Positions 44,021 through 53,074 of a stretch of DNA of 64,000 nucleotides are shown piece by piece. Below the pieces are notes generated by a model. The model worked only from the letters and a program-made list of their open reading frames with translations. It searched no databases and had not been told where the DNA came from. Within the stretch, counting starts at the first letter, position 1. Each line of letters starts with the position of its first letter. The DNA is from Thauera phenolivorans. GTDB taxonomy: Bacteria; Pseudomonadota; Gammaproteobacteria; Burkholderiales; Rhodocyclaceae. Both the position numbers and the translations under genes were made by a program. The stretch lies in NCBI RefSeq assembly GCF_001696715.1, contig NZ_MBFM01000006.1, positions 100,484 through 164,483 on the forward strand, written 5' to 3'.

Positions 44021-45489
44021 GGACGCGCCCCTCCCGCGTCGCATGGTGCGGGCGCCGCTGCGCTGGCCGCGCGGAAGCACACCCGGATGCACGTGCCGCG
44101 CGGCGCGGCGCTGACGATCTCGATTTCCCCGCCCATGCTGCGCGCGCGCTCGCGCATGATCGCGAGGCCATGGTGATTGGATGGGTCTGCCGGCGGCGCG
44201 CCGATGCCGCTGCCGTCGTCCTCCACGGTGAGCCTCACCTCACCGTCGTCCGCACCGCGCAGGTCGACCCGCGCGCGCCGTGCGCCGGCGTGCCGCACCA
44301 TGTTCGCCAGGGCCTCGCGCACGATCTGCAGCACATGTACCTCCTGGTTCGGGCACAGCCGGCAGGCGCCGAGATCGACCTCGAGCGCCACCGAGATGCC
44401 GCCCCGGCTGGCGTACTCGCGTGCCGCGTCCGCCATGAGGGTCGGGAGGTCGGCGGAGAGACGCAGGCGAAAGGACACCAGCAGCTCGCGCAGCTGGCGG
44501 TAGGCTTCGTTGATGCCCTCGCGCAGCTCGGCGAGGATGGGCTCCGCCTCGGCGCAGCGCGCCGGATCGCCCACCACCGATTGCAGCCGGCTGGCCTGGA
44601 TCTTCATGTAGGACAGCGCCTGGGCGAGCGAGTCGTGCAGCTCGCGCGCGATCGCCGAGCGCTCTTCCTGCAGCGCGAGCACGCGGTCGCTGCGCTGCAG
44701 CTCGGCGGTCTTCGCCGCGACCCGCGCCTCGAGCCCGCCGTAGGCCTGCGACAGTTCCTCCGCCATGTGATTGAAAACGACGCCGAGCCGGCCGAGCTCG
44801 TCGTGGCCGGTATGGCGGGCACGGGCGTCGAAGTCGCCGCGTGCCATGCGCTCGGCCGCGGCGCCGAGTTCGGCCAACGGCCGGTGCAGCGCCCGCTGCA
44901 GCATCAGGAGCACGACCAGGATCACCACCAGGGTCAGCACGATCGCGATGCCGAGCGTGGCCCGCAGACGCTCGATCCGGCGCTCGGTGCCTTCCTCGAT
45001 CACCCGCGCCAGTGCGTCGAGTTCGCCGACGAAGCCCTCGATCTCCGCCCGCACGGCCTCGAGCCGCTCGCCCGAGGGCGCGCCGCGCGCCGCGGCGACG
45101 GCCTCCAGCCGTGGCCGCAGGCCTTGCCGCCAGCCGGCCTCGACGTTGCGGTAGGCGGTGGCGAAGCGCCCCTGCGGCGAGCGCTCGATCACGCGCCGGA
45201 TCGACGCGTGCGCAAGCTGGCGCTCGAAATGCTCGATCGCCTGGGGAAGGGGCGGTGCGTCCTCGCCTGCGCCGAGCAGGTCGGCGGCCGCCAGGCTCCC
45301 CAGACGGTGGGCGAGCCGGCGCAGGCCGCCGGCGGCATTGAGCGCGCTCGCGTTGCCCTGCACCGTCTCCGCGACCAGCACCGAGGCGCTCATGCCGCCG
45401 AGGCTGATCAGCGCCAGCGCCAGCATGGCGAGCACGACCAGCAGCAGGATCGAGCGCCGGGCAAGGAAGTGGAGCGGGGACTGAAACAC
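44017..45489 (-). CDS. narX: Nitrate/nitrite sensor histidine kinase NarX
   Basis: 490 residues from a GTG start behind a strong GGAGGAG site. The first membrane helix (about 12-34) is followed by a P-box-like segment, ASALNAAGGLRRLAHRL, the nitrate-binding hallmark of NarX/NarQ. The second helix is near 155-175, then HAMP, the HisKA_3 box ARELHDSLAQALSYMK (His near 283) and a C-terminal ATPase domain (REALANMVRHAGA, VEDDGSGIG). NarX phosphorylates NarL in response to nitrate. Coupled to narL by ATGA. Confidence 0.94.
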   Translation of the reverse strand: MFQSPLHFLARRSILLLVVLAMLALALISLGGMSASVLVAETVQGNASALNAAGGLRRLAHRLGSLAAADLLGAGEDAPPLPQAIEHFERQLAHASIRRVIERSPQGRFATAYRNVEAGWRQGLRPRLEAVAAARGAPSGERLEAVRAEIEGFVGELDALARVIEEGTERRIERLRATLGIAIVLTLVVILVVLLMLQRALHRPLAELGAAAERMARGDFDARARHTGHDELGRLGVVFNHMAEELSQAYGGLEARVAAKTAELQRSDRVLALQEERSAIARELHDSLAQALSYMKIQASRLQSVVGDPARCAEAEPILAELREGINEAYRQLRELLVSFRLRLSADLPTLMADAAREYASRGGISVALEVDLGACRLCPNQEVHVLQIVREALANMVRHAGARRARVDLRGADDGEVRLTVEDDGSGIGAPPADPSNHHGLAIMRERARSMGGEIEIVSAAPRGTCIRVCFRAASAAAPAPCDAGGARP

Positions 45490-45552
45490 GCTGGGTTCTC
45501 CTCCGGTAGGGGGATCGACGGCGCCCGTTGCAAAAAAAACAGAGATGCAGGA

Positions 45553-45568
45553 TACCTCTTTGGAGGTA
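45553..45568. promoter_or_regulatory. NarL 7-2-7 binding site between narX and the Crp/Fnr gene
   Basis: TACCTCT TT GGAGGTA fits the NarL heptamer pair (TACYYMT, 2 bases, inverted heptamer) at all but one position and lies inside the larger perfect palindrome ATACCTC TTTG GAGGTAT. It is 64 bases upstream of narX and 102 bases upstream of the Crp/Fnr start, so it could control either. Confidence 0.75.
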
Positions 45569-45669
45569 TGCCTGCACCCATGCGATGTCGTTTGCGTTAC
45601 CGTGCGGGAACCAAAACGGCCGACCTCCAGGCGCCTGAGGCGAAAGCTTCGCAGCACAAGGACCACAGG

Positions 45670-46362
45670 ATGAAGACCGACTACCCGATCCCCCTCGTCG
45701 AAGCACTGCAGCAGATTCCTCCCTTCGATCTGCTCGACACCGTCACCCTGGGCGAGCTGACCGCCGGACGGCGCGTGATCCGCGCCGGGCGAGGCGAGGT
45801 CCTGGTCCATCGCGACAGCCCGGCCGAAGGCGTCCATGTGGTGCTCGACGGCGAGGTCAAGCGCTTCCTGCTGTCGTCCTCCGGCAGCGAGCGGATCGTC
45901 GCCCTCGCCAGCCGCGGTGAATCCTTCGGCGAGGAGGCGGCGCTGCTCGACCGCCCCCACCTCGTCTCCGCCCAGGCCACCCGTGCGAGCAACCTGATGC
46001 TGGTGCGCACCGCCCAGCTGCGTGCGGCGATGAGCCGCTGCGCCCGCTTCGCCGAGGCGGTGACGACCCGCCTCGCGCTGTCCAACTACGAACTGCTGTC
46101 GAGCCTGCAGCTCTACCTTCAGTGCAGCAGCACCCAGCGTGTCGCCCACTACCTGACCCAGCTCGCCCCCACCGACGCCGAGCACTGGGAGATCCGCCTC
46201 GAGAGCGACAAGCAGACCATCGCCGCCCAGCTCAACCTCACGCCCGAAACCCTGTCGCGGGTCCTTGCCCGCTTCACCCGCGCCGGCATGATCCGGCCGC
46301 AAGGGCGGCGCGTGCTGGTGCTGAGCAAGCTCTCGCTGCTGCGCGACTGCGCCGGCGACTGA
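45670..46362 (+). CDS. Crp/Fnr-family transcriptional regulator
   Basis: 230 residues: an N-terminal cNMP-like beta barrel (VHVVLDGEVKRFLLSSSGSERIVALASRGESFGEEAALL), dimer helix, and C-terminal HTH (ESDKQTIAAQLNLTPETLSRVLARF). The N-terminal cysteine cluster of Fnr is absent, so it should not hold a 4Fe-4S centre. A DNR/NNR-like nitric-oxide or other small-molecule sensor is plausible next to narXL, but is inferred. It is divergent from narX with the NarL site between, and ends 3 bases from the exonuclease stop. Confidence 0.9.
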   Translation: MKTDYPIPLVEALQQIPPFDLLDTVTLGELTAGRRVIRAGRGEVLVHRDSPAEGVHVVLDGEVKRFLLSSSGSERIVALASRGESFGEEAALLDRPHLVSAQATRASNLMLVRTAQLRAAMSRCARFAEAVTTRLALSNYELLSSLQLYLQCSSTQRVAHYLTQLAPTDAEHWEIRLESDKQTIAAQLNLTPETLSRVLARFTRAGMIRPQGRRVLVLSKLSLLRDCAGD

Positions 46363-46365
46363 GCT

Positions 46366-47793
46366 TCAGTCGCCGAGTTCGACCACCGCCGCGCGGTGCG
46401 CCGGCGCGTTCAGCCAGCGGCTGAGGATCCGATGGACGTCGATGTCGAAGCGGCGCGGCGCGCCAGCGAGCGCCCGCGCGCCCGCCTCGTCGGCCGCCGA
46501 GCCGAGCCGGCACCACTGGTCGAACACATGGAAGGCCTCGCGCCCGCTCGCCGCATGGCGCTCGGCCACCATCACCGGGCCTTTCCACGGCCACGCCCGC
46601 GGCCCCGCCCCGGCGAGCGCGCCGGCCAGGCGGTCGTCGTGCTCGGCGATCGTTTCCCGCCCGGCGCACGCACCGGCGCAGCGCTTCGCGAGATGAGCGG
46701 AGCACGAACCCTGGGTGCCTGGCTCGAGGCCGAGCCGGCGCGGACACAGTCGATACAGCGCCGCCAGTTCGCGCAGCAGATTGTCGGCCTCGCGGCGGTT
46801 GCGGAAGGCGCCGTGGAGCCCCTTCCACGCATGCGGGTCGGTGCCGGCGATATCCACCCGCTCGTAGATCGGCGGCCGTCGGCGGCCGGGGATCAGGCGC
46901 AACGCGAAGACCTCGTCGCCCTGGTGCAGCGGCCGGTTGTGCAAGGGCTGCAGACGCTTGAGCAATTCGGTCTCGCGCAGGTGAGCACCCAGCTCGCCGG
47001 CGCACTCCTCCCACTCCACCCGCTTCACCTGGGCGGCGAGTTCGGCTTCCTTGCCCTTGCGCAGGCTGGCGGCGAAGTGTTCGCCGACGCGCGCGCGCAG
47101 GCTCGCGGCGCGGCCGACGTAGAGCGGCGTCTCGCGCCGGCCCGCGGGCGCCGGCTCGGCTGCGGCGTAGAACAGGTACACGCCGGGGGCGTCGGGCATC
47201 GCCTCGAGCATGCCTTCGGGCAGACCGGGTGGGCGCGCCGGCGCCTTCATCGCGCGGACGACCGCGCGCGCGAGCTGCTCGGGCTCGAAGGCGGCCTCGA
47301 CCAGGCGGGCGAACTGCAGCAGCACCTCGACGTCGCCCATCGCGCGATGGCGTGCGGCGCACGTCAGCCCGTGGCGCGCCATGATCGCGTCCAGGCCATG
47401 GCGGTGATGCTCGGGGTAGAGCGCGCGCGAGAGCTTGACGGTGCACAGCACCGGCGCCTCGAACTCGCGGCCGAGGCGGGAGAAGGCGTTCTTGATGAAG
47501 CCGTAGTCGAAACGCGCGTTGTGGGCGACGAAGACGCAGTCCTCGAGCAGCGCGGAGATACGGTCGGCGAGCGCCTCGAAGGCGGGCGCCTGCGCCACCA
47601 TCCCGTCGCTGATGCCGACCAGATCCTGGATCATGCGCGGGATCGGCATCCCGGGATTGACGAGGCTCTCCCAGCGCTCGACCTCGACGCCGTCCTCGAT
47701 GCGGACGATCGCGATCTCGGTCAGGCGGTCGCGGACCGGGTGCGCGCCGGTGCTCTCGACGTCGACGACCGCCATCCGCCGCGGCAGCGTCAT
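46366..47793 (-). CDS. Fusion of DnaQ-type 3'-5' exonuclease and UvrC/Cho-like GIY-YIG domain
   Basis: 475 residues. The N-terminal ~175 residues are a DEDDh exonuclease: VVDVESTGAHPVRDRLTEIA, FVAHNARFDYGFI and HRAMGDVEVLLQF (HxxxxxD). After a Pro-rich linker comes a GIY-YIG domain (DAPGVYLFY, PLYVGRAASLRARVGEHF) and a UvrC-like segment with a Cys cluster (CSAHLAKRCAGACAGRE). Proteins of this double-nuclease layout are known in several bacteria and are thought to act in DNA repair; the role is not established here. It may follow the small DUF3460 gene. Confidence 0.9.
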   Translation of the reverse strand: MTLPRRMAVVDVESTGAHPVRDRLTEIAIVRIEDGVEVERWESLVNPGMPIPRMIQDLVGISDGMVAQAPAFEALADRISALLEDCVFVAHNARFDYGFIKNAFSRLGREFEAPVLCTVKLSRALYPEHHRHGLDAIMARHGLTCAARHRAMGDVEVLLQFARLVEAAFEPEQLARAVVRAMKAPARPPGLPEGMLEAMPDAPGVYLFYAAAEPAPAGRRETPLYVGRAASLRARVGEHFAASLRKGKEAELAAQVKRVEWEECAGELGAHLRETELLKRLQPLHNRPLHQGDEVFALRLIPGRRRPPIYERVDIAGTDPHAWKGLHGAFRNRREADNLLRELAALYRLCPRRLGLEPGTQGSCSAHLAKRCAGACAGRETIAEHDDRLAGALAGAGPRAWPWKGPVMVAERHAASGREAFHVFDQWCRLGSAADEAGARALAGAPRRFDIDVHRILSRWLNAPAHRAAVVELGD

Positions 47794-47857
47794 CGACTCA
47801 GCCGCACCGATGGCGGCCGCGGGGCGCGGCCGGGGGAAACACGACGCGCAAGGCGAC

Positions 47858-48046
47858 TCAGTGGCCGGTGTCGTAGTAGTAGGGCTTGACCGGCACGGTC
47901 GACGCGCGCTGGCGCTCGCGGCTGACGTCGTCCTGCGGCTTGTCCCACCACAGGGCGCGACCCTTCTGCTGCTCGACGCGCTGCTCGGGATGCTTTTCGA
48001 GCCATTCGCGCATGAACTTGGTGTGCTCGGATTCGTACATCGCCAT
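47858..48046 (-). CDS. DUF3460 family small protein
   Basis: 62 residues, hydrophilic, no cysteine or membrane segment. MYESEHTKFMREWLEKHPE followed by GRALWWDKPQD matches the small DUF3460 family of betaproteobacteria. It lies 47 bases after spoT and 64 before the exonuclease gene on the same strand. Function unknown. Confidence 0.8.
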   Translation of the reverse strand: MAMYESEHTKFMREWLEKHPEQRVEQQKGRALWWDKPQDDVSRERQRASTVPVKPYYYDTGH

Positions 48047-48093
48047 CTTCGCGGTCTCCAGTGTGCGAGGCCGCGATTCTACCCCGCACCGTC

Positions 48094-50295
48094 TCAGCTT
48101 GCGCGACCGTCGCCCTTCACCCGGCCGATGCGGACCACCTCGGGAATCCGGCGCACGCCGCGCATCGCCTTCGCGAGGTGCATGCGGTCGCGCACCTGCA
48201 CGGTGAAGTTGAGCGCGGTGTAGGCCCCCTGCTCGCCTTCCATGCTGACGCTCTGGATGTTGCAGTCGGACTCGGAGATCGCGCTCGCGACCTTGGCCAG
48301 CACGCCGCGTGCATTGTTGGTGAGCACGCGGATGGCGACGTCGAACAGCCGCTCGTTCGCGATCGCCTCCCATTCCACGTCGACCCAGCGGCCGCGGGCG
48401 CCGCGGCCCTTGGTCACCGCCGGGCAGTCGTGCGCATGTACCTCGAGGCCCTGGCCCTTGCGGATGCAACCGATGATCGGGTCGCCCGGAATCGGATGAC
48501 AGCAGCGCGCGAGCTGCACCGTGATGCCCTCCGAGCCGCGGATCATGATCGCCCCCACCGGCTTCGGCTTGACCACGTCGGGGCGGCCGGACTCCATGTC
48601 CTGCGCCTGCGACAGGCGGCGCGCGACGATCACCGGCAGGCGCTTGCCGAGGCCGATGTCGGCGAACACTTCCTTCTTGGTACGCACCCCACGGTCGCGC
48701 AGGAAGCGGTCCCAGGCGAAGGTGGAGATCTGCCCCAGGGTGAGGCCGTGCGGGCGCAGCGCCTGGTTGAGCATGCGCTCGCCGAGCGCGACCGACTCGT
48801 CCTGCTGGTCGCTCTTCATGAAGTGGCGGATCTGCGCGCGCGCCTTGCCGGTGCGCACGTAGGACAGCCACGCCGGGTTGGGGTTGGCGTGCGCCGCGGT
48901 GATGATCTCGACCTGGTCGCCGTTCTTGAGCTCGCTGCGCAGCGGCATCAGGTCGCCGTTGATGCGGCAGGCGACGCAGCGGTTGCCGATGTCGGTGTGC
49001 ACCGCATAGGCGAAGTCGACCGGGGTCGAGCCCTTGGGCAGGCTGAAGATCTTGCCGTGCGGCGAGAACACGAAGACCTCGCCCGAAAACAGGTCGACCT
49101 TGACGTGCTCGAGGAATTCGGTCGCTCCGCCCGAGGCCGACTGCAGCTCGAGCAGCGACTGCAGCCAGGAGTGGGTCTTCTGCTCGAGGTCGGTGAGCGT
49201 CTTCTCGTCTTCCTTGTAGAGCCAGTGCGAGGCGACGCCCGACTCCGCGATGTGGTGCATCTCGCGGGTGCGGATCTGGACCTCGACCGGCATGCCGAAG
49301 GGGCCGATCAGGGTGGTGTGCAGGCTCTGGTAGCCGTTGGCCTTGGGGATCGCGAGCAGGTCCTTGAACTTGCCCGGCACCGGCTTGTACATCGAGTGCA
49401 GCGCACCGAGCGCGAGGTAGCAGCTCGGCACGTCGCGCACGATGACACGGAAGCCGTAGATGTCCAGCACCTGGGAGAAGCTCAGGTTCTTCTCGACCAT
49501 CTTGCGGTAGATGCCGTAGAGGTGCTTTTCGCGCCCCTGCACTTCGGCCTGGATGCCCCACTGCGGCAGGCGCGCCTCGATCGCGTCGCGGATCTTGCTC
49601 ACCACTTCGCGGCGGTTGCCACGCGCGGAACGGATCGCCTTCGCCAGCACCGCGTAGCGCAGCGGGTACTTGTTCTGGAAGGACAGTTCCTGGAGCTCGC
49701 GGAACAGGTTGTTGAGCCCGAGCCGGTTGGCGATCGGCGCGTAGATCTCGAGCGTCTCGTTGGCGATGCGGCGCCGCTTGTCCGGGCGCATGTGATCCAG
49801 CGTCCGCATGTTGTGCAGGCGGTCGGCGAGCTTGATGAGGATGACGCGCAGGTCGCTCGCCATCGCCAGCAGCATCTTGCGGAAGTTCTCCGCCTGCGCT
49901 TCCTGGTGCGAGCGGAACTCGATCTTGTCGAGCTTGGAGAGGCCATCGACCAGCTCGGCCGAGACCTTGCCGAAGCGCTCGGCGATCTCCGCCTTCGAGA
50001 TGTGGGTGTCCTCCATGACATCGTGGAGGAGGGCCGCGGTCAGCGCCTGGGCGTCGAGGTGCCAGTCGGCGATGATGTCGGCGACCGCGACCGGGTGCGA
50101 GATGTAGGGCTCGCCGCTGACCCGGAACTGCCCGAGATGAGCGTCGGCGGAGAAGTGGTAGGCCGCTTCGACGCGGCCCAGGTCCTCGGGCTTGAGGTAG
50201 CCGCCGAGCTTTGACTTGAGACGCTCGAAATCGAGCGTCAGCACGCTGGAGACCGGGGGGCGGTAAGGTTGCGCAGAAGCGCCGTCGGCATCCAT
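48094..50295 (-). CDS. spoT: Bifunctional (p)ppGpp synthetase/hydrolase
   Basis: 733 residues in Rel/SpoT order: HD hydrolase (LLHDVMEDTHIS near residue 87, LIKLADRLHNMRTL), synthetase (YGFRVIVRDVPSCYLALG, EVQIRTREMHHIAE near 330), TGS (VFVFSPHGKIFSLPKGSTPVDFAYAVH), helical and zinc-finger region (ARCCHPIPGDPIIG), and C-terminal ACT (VASAISESDCNIQSVSM). Both catalytic centres look intact, so it makes and removes the stringent alarmone. The ATG at 50295 gives the normal start; it follows rpoZ by 20 bases. Confidence 0.95.
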   Translation of the reverse strand: MDADGASAQPYRPPVSSVLTLDFERLKSKLGGYLKPEDLGRVEAAYHFSADAHLGQFRVSGEPYISHPVAVADIIADWHLDAQALTAALLHDVMEDTHISKAEIAERFGKVSAELVDGLSKLDKIEFRSHQEAQAENFRKMLLAMASDLRVILIKLADRLHNMRTLDHMRPDKRRRIANETLEIYAPIANRLGLNNLFRELQELSFQNKYPLRYAVLAKAIRSARGNRREVVSKIRDAIEARLPQWGIQAEVQGREKHLYGIYRKMVEKNLSFSQVLDIYGFRVIVRDVPSCYLALGALHSMYKPVPGKFKDLLAIPKANGYQSLHTTLIGPFGMPVEVQIRTREMHHIAESGVASHWLYKEDEKTLTDLEQKTHSWLQSLLELQSASGGATEFLEHVKVDLFSGEVFVFSPHGKIFSLPKGSTPVDFAYAVHTDIGNRCVACRINGDLMPLRSELKNGDQVEIITAAHANPNPAWLSYVRTGKARAQIRHFMKSDQQDESVALGERMLNQALRPHGLTLGQISTFAWDRFLRDRGVRTKKEVFADIGLGKRLPVIVARRLSQAQDMESGRPDVVKPKPVGAIMIRGSEGITVQLARCCHPIPGDPIIGCIRKGQGLEVHAHDCPAVTKGRGARGRWVDVEWEAIANERLFDVAIRVLTNNARGVLAKVASAISESDCNIQSVSMEGEQGAYTALNFTVQVRDRMHLAKAMRGVRRIPEVVRIGRVKGDGRAS

Positions 50296-50315
50296 GGCTC
50301 CGCCCCCTGCCGGTC

Positions 50316-50531
50316 TCAGGCCTGGCCGCGGTTGAGCATCTCGAGGCCGACCTTGCCCGCCGCCACCTCGCGCAGCGCGATGACCGTCGGCTTGTCCCGG
50401 TCGCCGGGCTCGAGTTCGATCTGCGGCGTGCCGCCGGCGGTCAGCTGGCGGGCGCGATAAGTGGCCGCGAGCGTGAGCTGGAAGCGGTTGGGGATCAACT
50501 TCAGACAATCTTCGACGGTGATGCGGGCCAT
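50316..50531 (-). CDS. rpoZ: RNA polymerase omega subunit
   Basis: 71 residues: [30 protein letters not shown] and [17 protein letters not shown] are the omega signature. It helps assemble RNA polymerase and forms part of the ppGpp site, fitting its place just before spoT. It begins 2 bases after the gmk stop. Confidence 0.96.
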   Translation of the reverse strand: MARITVEDCLKLIPNRFQLTLAATYRARQLTAGGTPQIELEPGDRDKPTVIALREVAAGKVGLEMLNRGQA

Positions 50532-50533
50532 GT

Positions 50534-51148
50534 TCAGTCCTGTTCCAGAAATTCGAAATATTGCGGGTGACGGCGGCGCTGATTGGCGCCGGTCAGGCGC
50601 GCCGCGCGCACGACGGCGAGCACGTCTTCGAGCGCCGTCTGCAACTCATTGTTAATTATAACGTAGTCGAACTCGCCCACGTGACGCATCTCCTCGCGCG
50701 CGCCGGCGAGGCGGCGGCGGATGACGTCCTCGCTGTCGGTGCCGCGTGCGCGCAGGCGATTCTCTAGTTCGTCGACCGAGGGCGGCAGGACGAAGATGCC
50801 GATCGCCTCGGGGAAGACCCGGCCCACCGCGGCCGCGCCCTGCCAGTCGATCTCGAGCACGATGTCGCGTCCGGCGGCGATCTGCTCACGGATCCAGGCC
50901 TGCGAGGTGCCGTAGAAGTTGCCATGCACCTGCGCCCACTCGAGGAACTCGTCCCGGTCGCGCATGCCGCGGAAGGTCGGCACGTCGACGAAGTGGTACT
51001 CGCGACCGTCCATCTCGCCCGGCCGCGGGTCGCGCGTGGTGTAGGAGATCGACAGCTGCAGCGCGGAATCGCGCTCGAGCAGCAGCCGCACCAGGGTGGT
51101 CTTGCCCGTCCCCGAGGGGGCGGTGACGACGAACAGGGTTCCCGACAT
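50534..51148 (-). CDS. gmk: Guanylate kinase
   Basis: 204 residues. P-loop [14 protein letters not shown] at residues 9-22, GMP-binding [21 protein letters not shown], and the DWQGAAAV segment. It phosphorylates GMP to GDP. Part of the yicC-gmk-rpoZ-spoT operon, 10 bases after yicC. Confidence 0.97.
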   Translation of the reverse strand: MSGTLFVVTAPSGTGKTTLVRLLLERDSALQLSISYTTRDPRPGEMDGREYHFVDVPTFRGMRDRDEFLEWAQVHGNFYGTSQAWIREQIAAGRDIVLEIDWQGAAAVGRVFPEAIGIFVLPPSVDELENRLRARGTDSEDVIRRRLAGAREEMRHVGEFDYVIINNELQTALEDVLAVVRAARLTGANQRRRHPQYFEFLEQD

Positions 51149-51158
51149 CGCGCGCTCC

Positions 51159-52025
51159 TTATTCGATGTTCTGCACCTGTTCGCGCATCTGCTCGATCAG
51201 GACCTTGAATTCCATCGCGATCGCCGTCATGTCGGTGGCCGCGGACTTGGAGGCCAGGGTGTTGGCCTCGCGATTGAGCTCCTGCATCAGGAAATCGAGC
51301 CGCTTGCCGGCGGCACCGCCCGTCTCGAGGATACGCTCGACCTCGTCCAGATGCGTCGACAGCCGCGAAAGCTCCTCGGCGACGTCGATGCGCTGGGCGA
51401 ACAGCGCCACCTCCTGGCGGATGCGATCCTCGTCGAGAGAGGCCACCGCGTCGCGCAGACGCGCGGTGAGCCGCTCCTGGTATTCGGCGACGATCTCCGG
51501 CATGCGCGGCGCGCCGGCGGCGACCAGCGCGCGCATGCGCACCACCCGCTCGCGGATCATCGCCGCGAGCTTCTCGCCTTCGCGGCGGCGGCTGGCGACG
51601 AGATCCTCGAGCGCGGCCACGACCAGCTCGAGGATCACCGGCTGCATCTCGTCGAAGCCGAGGCTGTCGTCGGCCAGCATGCCCGGCCAGCGCAGGATCT
51701 CCGCCACCGACAGCGGCCTGGCGTCGGCGAAGTGGGCCTGCACCGCGTCCTGCGCGTCGGCCAGGCGTGCGGCCAGTCCGGCGTTGAGCGCGAGGCTGCG
51801 CGGCGCGGACTCGCCTTCCTGCAGGTTGAGCCGGCATTCGACCTTGCCGCGGTTCAGGCGCGCGCCGATGCGCTCGCGCAACGCGGGTTCGGCCTGGCGC
51901 AGCTCGTCGGCGATGCGGAAGGCGAGGTCGAGGTAGCGCGAATTCACGCTGCGCAGCTCGAGATGCAGGGTATGGCTGCCGACCTCGCGGTTCTGCACGG
52001 CGAAGCCGGTCATGCTGTGGATCAT
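51159..52025 (-). CDS. yicC: YicC family endoribonuclease
   Basis: 288 residues with the family start MIHSMTGFAVQNREV and LELRSVNSRYLDLAFR, and the conserved C-terminal GKRLDFLMQELNREANTLASKS. YicC proteins are endoribonucleases that act in RNA turnover. The ATG at 52025 was chosen for this start. First gene of its operon and divergent from the kinase gene (89-base gap). Confidence 0.94.
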   Translation of the reverse strand: MIHSMTGFAVQNREVGSHTLHLELRSVNSRYLDLAFRIADELRQAEPALRERIGARLNRGKVECRLNLQEGESAPRSLALNAGLAARLADAQDAVQAHFADARPLSVAEILRWPGMLADDSLGFDEMQPVILELVVAALEDLVASRRREGEKLAAMIRERVVRMRALVAAGAPRMPEIVAEYQERLTARLRDAVASLDEDRIRQEVALFAQRIDVAEELSRLSTHLDEVERILETGGAAGKRLDFLMQELNREANTLASKSAATDMTAIAMEFKVLIEQMREQVQNIE

Positions 52026-52114
52026 GGGGGAGTCTCCGGGACCTGCCGCGATCGGATACACTGGCGCGGCCCAACTGGGATAGCTGCAAAAGTCGAATAC
52101 TAGCCCCCCGAGAG

Positions 52115-53074
52115 ATGCTGCCTCAAGCCAACTGCGCGCTGCCCGAAGGTTTCCGGCTCGAGCCTTACCGCATCGAGCGCAAGCTTTCGCACGGCGGATT
52201 CTCGATCGTCTACCTGGCACGCGACGAAGACGGCGCCGAGGTGGCGATCAAGGAGTACCTGCCGGGCAGCCTCGCCCTGCGCGCCGAAGGCGAGATCCGG
52301 CCGCGGGTGCCGGAGGACAAGCTGGCGGTGTTCCGTTACGGCCTGAAGTGCTTCTTCGAGGAAGGCCGTGCGCTCGCGATGCTGTCCCACCCCAACGTGG
52401 TGCGGGTGCTCAACTTCCTGCGCGCCAACGACACGGTGTACCTCGTGATGGCCTTCGAGCACGGGCGCACCCTGCACGAGTACGCCCGCCAGCGCCACGG
52501 CCGGCTCGGCGAACGCTTCCTGCGCCTCACCTTCGTGCGCCTGCTCAACGGCTTGCGCGAGGTGCACGCGCGCAAGCTCCTCCACCTCGACATCAAGCCC
52601 TCGAACATCATGCTGCGCCCCGACGGCACTCCGGTGCTGCTCGACTTCGGCGCCGCGCGCCAGACCCTGAGTGCCACCCAGCCGATGCTCAAGCCGATGT
52701 ACACCCCGGGCTTCGCCTCGCCCGAGCAGTTCGCCGAACGCGGCGAGCTCGGGCCGTGGACCGACATCTACGGCGTGGGCGCCTGCCTCTACGCCTGCAT
52801 CGTCGGCCACCCGCCGCCGCGCGCCGACCATCGCCTCGAACAGGACGACTACCGAGCGCTGACGACCGGCGACGACCACGCGCGTTACTCCCTGCAGTTG
52901 CGCGCGCTGGTCGATTGGTGCCTGCAGCTCGATCCGCTGGCACGCCCGCAGAGCGTGCATGCGCTGCAGAAGGCCTTGCGCTACGAAGGCGGCGAGGGCA
53001 ACGAGGCCGACGACGCCAGCCTCGCCGGACGCCTCGCGGCGCTGATGAACGCGACGCCGGGGTGCGACGCATGA
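52115..53074 (+). CDS. Hanks-type serine/threonine protein kinase
   Basis: 319 residues, soluble. Glycine loop KLSHGGFSIVYLA near 24-36, VAIKEYLP with the catalytic Lys near 48, HLDIKPSNIML near 153 (HLD in place of HRD), LLDFGAAR near 173, and the activation segment ending FASPEQF. No transmembrane or sensor domain is present. It forms an ATGA-overlapping pair with the PP2C phosphatase, so the two probably set reversible phosphorylation of shared targets, unknown here. Confidence 0.93.
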   Translation: MLPQANCALPEGFRLEPYRIERKLSHGGFSIVYLARDEDGAEVAIKEYLPGSLALRAEGEIRPRVPEDKLAVFRYGLKCFFEEGRALAMLSHPNVVRVLNFLRANDTVYLVMAFEHGRTLHEYARQRHGRLGERFLRLTFVRLLNGLREVHARKLLHLDIKPSNIMLRPDGTPVLLDFGAARQTLSATQPMLKPMYTPGFASPEQFAERGELGPWTDIYGVGACLYACIVGHPPPRADHRLEQDDYRALTTGDDHARYSLQLRALVDWCLQLDPLARPQSVHALQKALRYEGGEGNEADDASLAGRLAALMNATPGCDA

